Of a DNA stretch of 12,138 bases, positions 6,264 through 12,138 are shown one piece after another; position 1 is the stretch's first letter, and the number at the start of each line of letters is the position of its first letter. The DNA is from Elusimicrobiota bacterium (GTDB lineage: Bacteria; CG03; SLGR01; PWQF01). The notes under the pieces are model-generated. The model saw only the letters and a list, made by a program, of their open reading frames with translations. It was not told the origin of the DNA and made no database searches. The position numbers and the translations under genes are program-made. The stretch spans positions 1 through 12,138 of the forward strand of contig PWOI01000146.1 of assembly GCA_003557485.1 (NCBI GenBank), given 5' to 3'.

Positions 6264-7799
6264 ATGAAAAATAAAAAAATTGTAATAGTAGGAGCAGGTC
6301 CGGGCGGCCTTACCATCGGAATGATTTTAGCGCACCGCGGGGCTGATGTTGAAATTTTTGAAAAAGAGGACCGCCCGGGGGGAAGAAACAGGGATATAAC
6401 TCTGGGGGATTTTAAGTTCGATACGGGGCCGACCTTTCTTATGATGAAATATGTTCTGGAGGAAATGTTTCAGGAAACAGGCCGCCGCGCTTCTGATTAT
6501 ATGGAGTTTGTAAAACTTGATCCTTTCTACAGGTTACAGTTTCCTGATAAAAGATTTTATCCTTCCGGAAATATGGAAAAGATGAAAGATCATATATCGG
6601 ATATTTTTCCCGGTAACGAAAAAGGGTTTGAAAAATTTATGAAAAGAGAGGGGAAGCGTTTTGAGAGCCTCATCCCCTGCCTGCAGAAGGATTACGCAAA
6701 ACTGCGGGCTTTCCTGGCTCCCATATTTCTCAAGGCTGCGCCCCGGCTAGCAGTAGGCAGAACTCTCTACGGGAACCTGGGAAGGTATTATGATTCAGAT
6801 GAACTTAAACTGGCTTTCACTTTTCAGTCAAAATACCTGGGCATGTCTCCCTGGGACTGCCCCGCGCTCTTTACTATTCTTTCCTATATGGAGTACAAGT
6901 ATAATATTTATCATGTTACGGGCGGGCTCAACATGATATCAAAAGCAATGGAAAAGGTCTTTAAGGAGGAAGGGGGAAAGGTTCATTATAACTCCGAGGT
7001 AAAGAGAGTTATAAATGAAGGAAGGAAGGTAACTGGAATTGAACTTAAAGACGGAAGAAAAGTACCAGCTGACGAGGTGATAATAAATGCAGATTTCGGG
7101 TATGCGGCTACAAATCTTATGCCCGTTGAAAAGCTTAAAAAATGGTCACCGGAAAAACTCCAAAAGAAAAATTTTTCCTGCGGAACGTTTATGCTTTACC
7201 TTGGGCTGGATAAGAAATACGAAACTGTAAACCACCACAATATTATATTTGCTGACAACTATAAGGATAATGTTGAGACTATGTTTAATGAACATAAAAT
7301 GACGGATGATTTTTCATTTTATATTCAGAACCCCTCCGTTACAGACCCCACCCTTGCTCCCGAAGGAAAGTCGGCTGTATATGTTCTTGTTCCTGTGCCG
7401 AACAACAGAAGCGGAATAGACTGGAATAAAGAAGGTCCGCTTTTCAGGGAAAAGGTTATAGACAAGATAATTCAAAAGACAGAGATGAAGGATATAAGGA
7501 AACATATAGTAGCGGAAAAAGTGACGACACCCAGAGAGTGGGAAGATAATTATAACGTATATATTGCCGCCGAATTCAACCTGGGGCACGACCTTAACCA
7601 GATGCTCTATTTCCGGCCCCATAACAAGTTTGAAGAATTAGAAAATCTTTATCTTACCGGCGGAGGAACTCATCCGGGAAGCGGACTTCCTACAATATAT
7701 GAGTCCGGCAGAATCTCTGCCAACCTGATTTCTAAAAAATACGGGCTCCCATATAAAAAGCCTTCTTTTGACCCCAAGAAGATTCTTGAAAATGCATAA
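6264..7799 (+). CDS. crtN: 4,4'-diapophytoene (dehydrosqualene) desaturase CrtN
   Basis: An FAD-dependent CrtI-family desaturase of 511 residues that introduces conjugated double bonds into the C30 backbone 4,4'-diapophytoene. The N-terminal fold has VGAGPGGL (9-16) and FEKEDRPGGR (32-41); the C-terminal FAD motif is LTGGGTHPGSGLPTIYES. Long internal stretches such as FDTGPTFLMM, FQSKYLGMSPWDCPALFT, FMLYLGLDK, DDFSFYIQN and LYFRPHNKFEELEN resemble my recollection of Methylomonas-type CrtN more than staphylococcal CrtN or C40 CrtI. It is last in the operon, 3 nt after aldH, with GAGGT as ribosome site. It supplies the substrate for CrtP. The synthase CrtM (or an Hpn-type route) that would make the precursor is not in this window. 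C40 phytoene desaturation cannot be fully excluded, but the CrtP and AldH partners argue for C30. Confidence 0.9.
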   Translation: MKNKKIVIVGAGPGGLTIGMILAHRGADVEIFEKEDRPGGRNRDITLGDFKFDTGPTFLMMKYVLEEMFQETGRRASDYMEFVKLDPFYRLQFPDKRFYPSGNMEKMKDHISDIFPGNEKGFEKFMKREGKRFESLIPCLQKDYAKLRAFLAPIFLKAAPRLAVGRTLYGNLGRYYDSDELKLAFTFQSKYLGMSPWDCPALFTILSYMEYKYNIYHVTGGLNMISKAMEKVFKEEGGKVHYNSEVKRVINEGRKVTGIELKDGRKVPADEVIINADFGYAATNLMPVEKLKKWSPEKLQKKNFSCGTFMLYLGLDKKYETVNHHNIIFADNYKDNVETMFNEHKMTDDFSFYIQNPSVTDPTLAPEGKSAVYVLVPVPNNRSGIDWNKEGPLFREKVIDKIIQKTEMKDIRKHIVAEKVTTPREWEDNYNVYIAAEFNLGHDLNQMLYFRPHNKFEELENLYLTGGGTHPGSGLPTIYESGRISANLISKKYGLPYKKPSFDPKKILENA

Positions 7800-7888
7800 A
7801 GAAGTTTTTGAATTACCATAATTTTGCAAATTCCTTTATGTGTAAGTGAAAATTTATGCAAACAGTTAAAATTGTTCATAATATAGAT

Positions 7889-7917
7889 TTGACACAGATA
7901 GAAACAACCTGTATATT
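7889..7917 (+). promoter_or_regulatory. Near-consensus sigma70 promoter of purC
   Basis: A perfect TTGACA (-35, 7889-7894), a 17-nt spacer and TATATT (-10, 7912-7917, five of six consensus bases) lie 72 nt before the purC start. Transcription should begin near 7924, leaving a leader of about 65 nt. I see no riboswitch fold or attenuator in that leader. This is the strongest promoter in the window and separates purC from the carotenoid operon. Confidence 0.75.
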
Positions 7918-7989
7918 TTCATTGAAGTTTTAAGTTTTTGTAAGGGTCTCAGTAATAGATTCCAATATTAAAAGGAGTATAATTATAAG

Positions 7990-8694
7990 ATGAAAAAAAT
8001 TGCTTCAGGAAAGACAAAGGATGTTTTTGAAAAAGAAAACGGGAACCTGGTACTCTTTTTCAAGGATGATGTAACCGGAGATGAAACCGGGGTAAACCCC
8101 GGGGCCAACCAGGTTACGGGTCAGATTAAAGGCAAGGGAAGGATGTCATTTGAACTCACCTGCTATTTCTTTAACCTGCTGAAAGAAAAGGGTATCCGCA
8201 CACATTTAGTTGAAGCTGATATGTCTGAGGCAGCAATGGAGGTCAAAAAAGCTCAGGTTTTCGGAGCCAGCGGCCTTGAGTTTATATGGAGGTCTGTTGC
8301 CTGCGGCAGTTTTTACAGGCGCTATCAAACACTGATAGAGAAAGAATTCCAGCCGCTTAAAGAACCCGTGGTTGAAATAACCCTTAAAGATGATGAAGGC
8401 GGCGACCCTCTTATTAACAGCAGCAGCCTTGTCGGACTGGGTCTCTTCACTAAAGAGCAGGTTCAGGAACTGATTGAAATGACCAAAAAGGCAATAGGCT
8501 ACATAGATGAGGACCTTGCCAAGAAAGGCCTTAAGCTGCTTGATATAAAGATTGAGTTTGGAGATATCGGAGGTTTTGGTATTATAGACGAAATATCCGG
8601 CGACTCAATGAGAGTCTCTTCCGATAAGGGGGTCCTTTCTCACGAAGAACTTTACCAAAGCATACTCGGAAACGGACATAATATAAAAAATTAG
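7990..8694 (+). CDS. purC: SAICAR synthetase PurC, divergent form
   Basis: Phosphoribosylaminoimidazole-succinocarboxamide synthase, the ATP-dependent step joining aspartate to CAIR in purine synthesis. The 234-residue protein keeps the family frame: SGKTKDVFE (6-14) for the usual GKxKxVY, FFKDDVTG, GIRTH (68-72), CGSFYRRY (105-112), LKDDEGGDPLIN (132-143), LLDIKIEFG (183-191) and IIDEISGDSMR (198-208). It differs from E. coli PurC in GVNPGAN before the KG motif and in having SGDSMRVSS where SPDGSRLWD is usual. Clostridia carry similar forms. AAAGGAG (7971-7977) supports the start. It stands alone with its own promoter, not in a pur operon, and converges on the next gene with only 19 nt between. 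Normal PurC function is likely, but the altered active-site region leaves some doubt. Confidence 0.85.
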   Translation: MKKIASGKTKDVFEKENGNLVLFFKDDVTGDETGVNPGANQVTGQIKGKGRMSFELTCYFFNLLKEKGIRTHLVEADMSEAAMEVKKAQVFGASGLEFIWRSVACGSFYRRYQTLIEKEFQPLKEPVVEITLKDDEGGDPLINSSSLVGLGLFTKEQVQELIEMTKKAIGYIDEDLAKKGLKLLDIKIEFGDIGGFGIIDEISGDSMRVSSDKGVLSHEELYQSILGNGHNIKN

Positions 8695-8713
8695 GGCAGC
8701 GGACTTAGAAAAA

Positions 8714-9784
8714 TTACGATGTGTGAAGGCTTTTAAGGTTGCCGTTTCTTGAAAGCATCTTTGCCACCCACCTGGTGCTTTCAAAACTGTTTAGAACTAT
8801 CATAAGTATGACTGTGATAGGAACGGCAAGAAACAGTCCCGGAAGTCCCCATATCGCTCCCCAGAAAACAAGGGAAAGGACTATTACGAGAGGACTTACA
8901 TTAAGGGATTTTCCCAGAAGAGCCGGGTCAATAAAGTTGCCAACAGTCATCTGTATGGCTCCTATGCCTATAAATGTCATAACAGCAGGCCGCAGTGTAT
9001 CAAACTGAAGAAGGGCAAGAAGCACCGGCATAACCGTTGCAATAAGGGAGCCTATATTAGGGATAAAATTAAGGATAAATATAAGAAGTGCCCAGAAGCT
9101 GGCAAATTCCAGTCCTACCCATTTCATCACGCCCCAGGATGCAACCGCTGTAATAAAACTTACTAGAGATTTTACACCTACATAGCGCCTGATATCCCGG
9201 TCAATTGCCGAAAGAATATCTTTTATAAGACGGTAATTTTTATCGTTTCCCGCCGCTTTTTCGATTTTGCTGTTAAAGTACTTCTGTTCCAGAAAGAGAA
9301 ATATCAGATATATCAGTATAAGCCCTATATTACCAAGTGTTCCGGTCAGTCCCATAGCCGCCCGTTGAATAACCCGTGCAATATTCAGTTCCTGGGTAAG
9401 CCAGGTTACTACCGGAATTTCTTCCGGCTTTAATCCGAACGGAAGGTCCAGCAGGAGTCTTTCAAGGTTTCGCTGGTACTGGGGAGCGACTTCAATTATT
9501 TTTGATACATTGACAACTATAATGCCGGCTACAATATTAAAAACCTGGATAATAATGAGAAGGGCCACAAGGATTCTAATCCACCTGGGAATCTGCAGCT
9601 TACGTATGCGTATCTTTGACATCGAATGCTCAAGAACATTTATCAGGTACCATAAAAGAATAGCAAAAACAAACGGTATAAGAAGATAGTCCGCTATGGT
9701 AAGGAAATAAACGGCCATCGTGCCGATTACTACCCATGCGGCCGCATGAAGCGATTTTATGTAGATATCCTTACTTTTATCCAT
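8714..9784 (-). CDS. AI-2E family transporter (PF01594-type permease)
   Basis: A polytopic inner-membrane protein of 356 residues. Hydrophobic helices lie near residues 12-31, 33-51, 69-92, 147-166 and 205-221, with several more packed between 226 and 335. The family signature NFIPNIGSLIAT..P (about 239-253) and the late GLPGLFLAVP (313-322) are clear, and an amphipathic soluble stretch (about 95-145) separates the third and fourth helices, as usual. Members include the E. coli autoinducer exporter TqsA but also sodium/proton antiporters, so the substrate is unknown. An in-frame TTG at 9787 is possible; I prefer the ATG at 9784. It follows the kinase gene by 32 nt on the same strand and probably shares its transcript. 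Confidence 0.87.
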   Translation of the reverse strand: MDKSKDIYIKSLHAAAWVVIGTMAVYFLTIADYLLIPFVFAILLWYLINVLEHSMSKIRIRKLQIPRWIRILVALLIIIQVFNIVAGIIVVNVSKIIEVAPQYQRNLERLLLDLPFGLKPEEIPVVTWLTQELNIARVIQRAAMGLTGTLGNIGLILIYLIFLFLEQKYFNSKIEKAAGNDKNYRLIKDILSAIDRDIRRYVGVKSLVSFITAVASWGVMKWVGLEFASFWALLIFILNFIPNIGSLIATVMPVLLALLQFDTLRPAVMTFIGIGAIQMTVGNFIDPALLGKSLNVSPLVIVLSLVFWGAIWGLPGLFLAVPITVILMIVLNSFESTRWVAKMLSRNGNLKSLHTS

Positions 9785-9816
9785 CAAACTTAATTATACT
9801 TCTCAGTTCTTTTAAA

Positions 9817-10746
9817 TCAACGTTTGATGCCGAGTTCTTTTTCAATTAAAAATTTGTTTTTTATCAGCAGGTTCATATAAACAAGTTCCAGCTCTATCAT
9901 CTCCGAATCTGCTTTTCTCAGCCATTCAGAGAGCCAGGCAAACCTTATGGCTATAATAAGGTCCAAAAAATATTCCCAGCTTTTTTCTTCAGTAAAATTT
10001 TTACTTATAAGTATTGCCGTGAGAGTTTTAAGAAGTCTTCCCGTAAGGGCGCCGGGATTTTCTATGCCAACGCATCCTGCAAAGTTAGCAATATCGTAAA
10101 GGGCAGGTTTGTATCCCAGAAACTCCCAATCTATTACTCCTTTGATGGAATTTCTGTCCCAGAGTATATTTATAGGGTGCAGGTCTCCGTGACAGAACTC
10201 TGTCTGCAGAGAGTCATGATATTCAAAAAAAGAATTTTCAAGATAATCCTTGACATGCTGAAGTTGCGCAAATAATTCCCCGTTATTTTTTTCGATCTGA
10301 ACCATAAGGCAGCGGATATAGTTTTTTATTGAGAAGGCCTGCTTCGGAAAAGAGATCCCGGCAGCTGATTTCTTTAAGTCCAGAATGATATTTGAGACTG
10401 CTTCTCCCCTCCACTGGTCATATATGTATTTTGGGCGTTCAAGCCCGAAGTTTTCAATAAACGGAGCAAGCTGCCAGAGGCTGTTATCACATTCAACAAT
10501 TTTATTTCCTATATAAGGATAAGCATATTTAAAACCGTTTAACTGGAGATATTTTATTGAATCTATTATAAGCTGCTTGTGTTTTCTCTGCCGGGGCGAT
10601 ATCTGTTCCAGAATATAAATATCCCCGTTAACATCTTCAACGGCTATTCTGTAGATGCATCGTTCAGGGCTGCCCTGTATCTCTACTTCCAAAACTGTTT
10701 TTTTAAAATCAACCCGGAAGCATTTTAAAATTTTGCTGTAATTCAT
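9817..10746 (-). CDS. APH/CotS-like phosphotransferase
   Basis: A 309-residue soluble kinase-fold protein of the aminoglycoside phosphotransferase/choline kinase superfamily, closest in layout to CotS- and homoserine-kinase-like members. The catalytic loop is FCHGDLHPINILWD with D188 and N193, and the metal-binding Asp is D206 in GVIDWEFLGYKPALYDIANF. The N-lobe strand reads YILEQIS (44-50), with Glu-Gln where many relatives have the ATP-anchoring Lys; sugar kinases of this fold often show an LQRIN-like version. The phosphate acceptor cannot be predicted: sugar, amino alcohol and small-metabolite kinases all look like this. Homology to a spore-coat protein is no evidence for sporulation. A weak TAGGA about 14 nt upstream precedes the ATG. 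The AI-2E gene follows after 32 nt. Confidence 0.8.
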   Translation of the reverse strand: MNYSKILKCFRVDFKKTVLEVEIQGSPERCIYRIAVEDVNGDIYILEQISPRQRKHKQLIIDSIKYLQLNGFKYAYPYIGNKIVECDNSLWQLAPFIENFGLERPKYIYDQWRGEAVSNIILDLKKSAAGISFPKQAFSIKNYIRCLMVQIEKNNGELFAQLQHVKDYLENSFFEYHDSLQTEFCHGDLHPINILWDRNSIKGVIDWEFLGYKPALYDIANFAGCVGIENPGALTGRLLKTLTAILISKNFTEEKSWEYFLDLIIAIRFAWLSEWLRKADSEMIELELVYMNLLIKNKFLIEKELGIKR

Positions 10747-10872
10747 ATGGTTTATTTCCTAAATAAATTTATTAATGTAAATAATAGTTAGCATAAGCGG
10801 TGCCTTTTTGTAAAGTTCTTTCTATGAATAATTGACAATTTTTTTAATTTACGGTAGCCTCTAATAAATCAA
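10747..10872. promoter_or_regulatory. Divergent intergenic region with candidate promoter
   Basis: This 126-nt AT-rich gap separates the minus-strand kinase gene from the plus-strand outer-membrane gene, so both need promoters here. On the plus strand a perfect TTGACA (10832-10837) is followed after 17 nt by TAGCCT (10855-10860), a poor -10. Transcription from it would start only about 6 nt before the ATG, with no Shine-Dalgarno site. On the minus strand I see no convincing -35/-10 pair. Confidence 0.4.
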
Positions 10873-11949
10873 ATGAAAAATAAAAGAATAACTACACTTA
10901 TAAATATCATTGCTTTTACCGTTTTAACGGCGCATTTTGCCTTTGCGGAAAGCCTCGAGTTCCGGGCTTTTCCGGTATTTGGTTATACGCCGGATACCGA
11001 CTTTATAATCGGACTTTCCGGTCTTGGTTTATTCTCCCTGGAAAATCTCCGTAACGAAACGCGCCCTTCAAACTTAATGATGTTCGGGAGCTATACGCTT
11101 AATAACCAGCATATGATGAAAGTTGAACACACGGTTTTCTTTCCGGGTAACACCTGGCTCATGGCAGGTGAAGCGGAAGTGAGAAAATACCCGGAACTAT
11201 TCTGGGGAATAGGAAACAGCACTTCAGATAAGGATGAAATTAACAGTGAATACGGAAGGTTTTTGATTAAACAGAAAATATACCGGCAGATAGCAGGCGA
11301 TTTTTTCAGCGGACCGATTTTAGAATGGAACCGTCAGTATAACCTGGAATTTGAAGAACCATTAAAAAGTGCGGATATAAAAGGATCCGGAGGCCATACA
11401 AGCCCGGGAGCGGGATGGGGTTTTCTTTTTGATGCACGAGACAGCTCGCTTGTTCCATCTGAAGGGTTTTTTGCTGAGGCTGCTTATATGGCCTACAGTA
11501 AAACGCTGGGGGCTGATTATAATTACAGCTCTTTTGATATGGACTTAAGAAAATATTTTCCGCTCAGTAGAGGTAAGCGAAATGTCTTTGCGATGCAGCT
11601 TCTGTCGGAAAACTCCCGGGGGGATGTGCCTGTGGGAGAAATGCGTATGCTGGGCGGCCGGCAGATGCTCAGGGGTTATTACGAAGGCAGGTACAGGGAC
11701 AAATCATACCTGGCGTTTCAATCGGAAATACGTGTCTCTCTTTGGAAAAGGCTTGGCGGGATATTTTTTGCCGCTGCCGGAAATGTGGGAAAAAATATAG
11801 AGGATATATTCACCGGAGATTTTAAATATACTGCCGGAGCGGGCATAAGGTATATGCTTATAGCCAATAACGGGGGAAATTTAAGGTTTGATTACGGAAT
11901 AGGGGAGAATACATCAGGGTTTTATATAACCTTTGGCGAAGCTTTTTAA
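10873..11949 (+). CDS. POTRA-less Omp85-superfamily outer membrane beta-barrel protein
   Basis: An exported 358-residue protein with a clear Sec signal peptide: basic MKNKR, a hydrophobic core (residues 7-22) and AFA before the likely cleavage at residue 25. The rest alternates in beta-strand fashion and matches the bacterial surface antigen (D15/Omp85) barrel: WGFLFDARDSSLVPSEGFF (182-200), the lid-loop motif GGRQMLRGYYEGRYRD (261-276) and a C-terminal strand ending GFYITFGEAF, with the terminal Phe expected of a BAM substrate. No POTRA domain fits between the signal peptide and the barrel, so it is neither BamA nor TamA; it resembles short noOmp85-type members. Its role is unknown; a pore or lipid-related function is possible. 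The candidate promoter upstream suggests it is transcribed alone. Confidence 0.85.
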   Translation: MKNKRITTLINIIAFTVLTAHFAFAESLEFRAFPVFGYTPDTDFIIGLSGLGLFSLENLRNETRPSNLMMFGSYTLNNQHMMKVEHTVFFPGNTWLMAGEAEVRKYPELFWGIGNSTSDKDEINSEYGRFLIKQKIYRQIAGDFFSGPILEWNRQYNLEFEEPLKSADIKGSGGHTSPGAGWGFLFDARDSSLVPSEGFFAEAAYMAYSKTLGADYNYSSFDMDLRKYFPLSRGKRNVFAMQLLSENSRGDVPVGEMRMLGGRQMLRGYYEGRYRDKSYLAFQSEIRVSLWKRLGGIFFAAAGNVGKNIEDIFTGDFKYTAGAGIRYMLIANNGGNLRFDYGIGENTSGFYITFGEAF

Positions 11950-11984
11950 TTGACTTTTTTTAAAAAATAAAATACAAAAATGTT

Positions 11985-12131
11985 ATGAGTGAAAAAGATA
12001 ATAATTTAAGGTATTCAAAATGTAACTTCAAATCAAAACCTTCCTTTGAATTTTTTTCCTCAGAAAAATACTTAAGCAACTTAGAATTCAAATCTGTCCT
12101 GGCAGGCATCTCAAAAGCACAACTCTTATGA
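11985..12131 (+). CDS. Doubtful 48-codon ORF at the right edge
   Basis: An ATG at 11985 opens 48 codons to a TGA at 12129-12131, rich in Ser, Lys and Phe and matching no family I know. A weak promoter-like TTGACT at 11950-11955 with TACAAA 17 nt later lies upstream, but there is no ribosome site. The opposite strand is also open from the window edge (12136) down to about 11960 and could instead be the C-terminal end of a minus-strand gene entering from the right. Composition is more AT-rich than the real genes. I treat neither as established. Confidence 0.15.
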   Translation: MSEKDNNLRYSKCNFKSKPSFEFFSSEKYLSNLEFKSVLAGISKAQLL

Positions 12132-12138
12132 TACTGCT

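Noticed and set aside
6264-7799. C40 phytoene desaturase (CrtI)
   Set aside because: The sequence looks closer to CrtN of C30 pathways, and crtP and aldH, which act on C30 products, are in the same operon.
7861-7876. Quasi-palindrome (AACA...TGTT) just upstream of the purC -35 as an operator
   Set aside because: The pairing includes a wobble and a very AT-rich core, which is easily produced by chance in this composition.
8739-9008. 89-codon plus-strand ORF
   Set aside because: It is antisense to the conserved C-terminal half of the AI-2E-family gene and shows no motif of its own.
8714-9784. Quorum-sensing (AI-2) export function for the AI-2E-family gene
   Set aside because: The family name reflects one member; others are ion antiporters, and no luxS or lsr gene is nearby.
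9817-10746. CotS similarity as evidence for a spore-forming organism
   Set aside because: The similarity is to the general APH kinase fold; no spore genes are present and the organism has an outer membrane.
1-12138. CRISPR array, tRNA, rRNA, insertion sequence or phage genes
   Set aside because: No spaced repeats, cloverleaf-like sequences, transposase motifs or terminal inverted repeats were seen on reading through the window.

Overview
The window comes from an AT-rich bacterium (GC judged by eye at about 40%, with many ATA and AGA codons) that has an outer membrane. The right end encodes an exported beta-barrel protein of the Omp85 superfamily ending in a C-terminal Phe. I cannot name the lineage. 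A divergent, Clostridia-like PurC, a CotS-like kinase and an outer membrane together would fit a diderm Firmicute or a little-cultured diderm phylum, but this is inference.

Layout. Positions 1-372 hold the tail of a possible upstream gene and AT-rich intergenic DNA. Positions 373-2773 are a compact same-strand run: msrB, msrA, a flavodoxin-fold NAD(P)H oxidoreductase and the UV-damage endonuclease uvsE. After a weak hairpin and a candidate promoter, 2853-7799 is a tight four-gene operon: an isoprenylcysteine-methyltransferase-like membrane protein, crtP (crtNb), an ALDH3-type aldehyde dehydrogenase (aldH) and crtN. Junctions are a TAATG overlap, an 8-nt overlap and a 3-nt gap. Then purC stands alone behind a near-consensus sigma70 promoter. 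On the minus strand lie an APH/CotS-like kinase followed by an AI-2E-family membrane protein. A plus-strand POTRA-less Omp85-like barrel gene closes the window, followed by about 190 nt with no convincing gene.

How the genes work together. CrtN desaturates a C30 precursor (4,4'-diapophytoene), CrtP oxidises the terminal methyl groups to aldehydes, and the aldehyde dehydrogenase gives the carboxylic acid, as in the staphyloxanthin and Methylomonas C30 pathways. No crtM, glycosyltransferase or acyltransferase is present. Instead the operon starts with a putative carboxyl methyltransferase. I infer that the pigment may end as a methyl ester of a diapocarotenoic acid. The preceding genes repair oxidised methionine (MsrA, MsrB) and UV-damaged DNA (UvsE), so 0.37-7.8 kb reads as a light and oxidative-stress protection island. 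The pathway assignment is strong; the methyl-ester end product and shared regulation are hypotheses.
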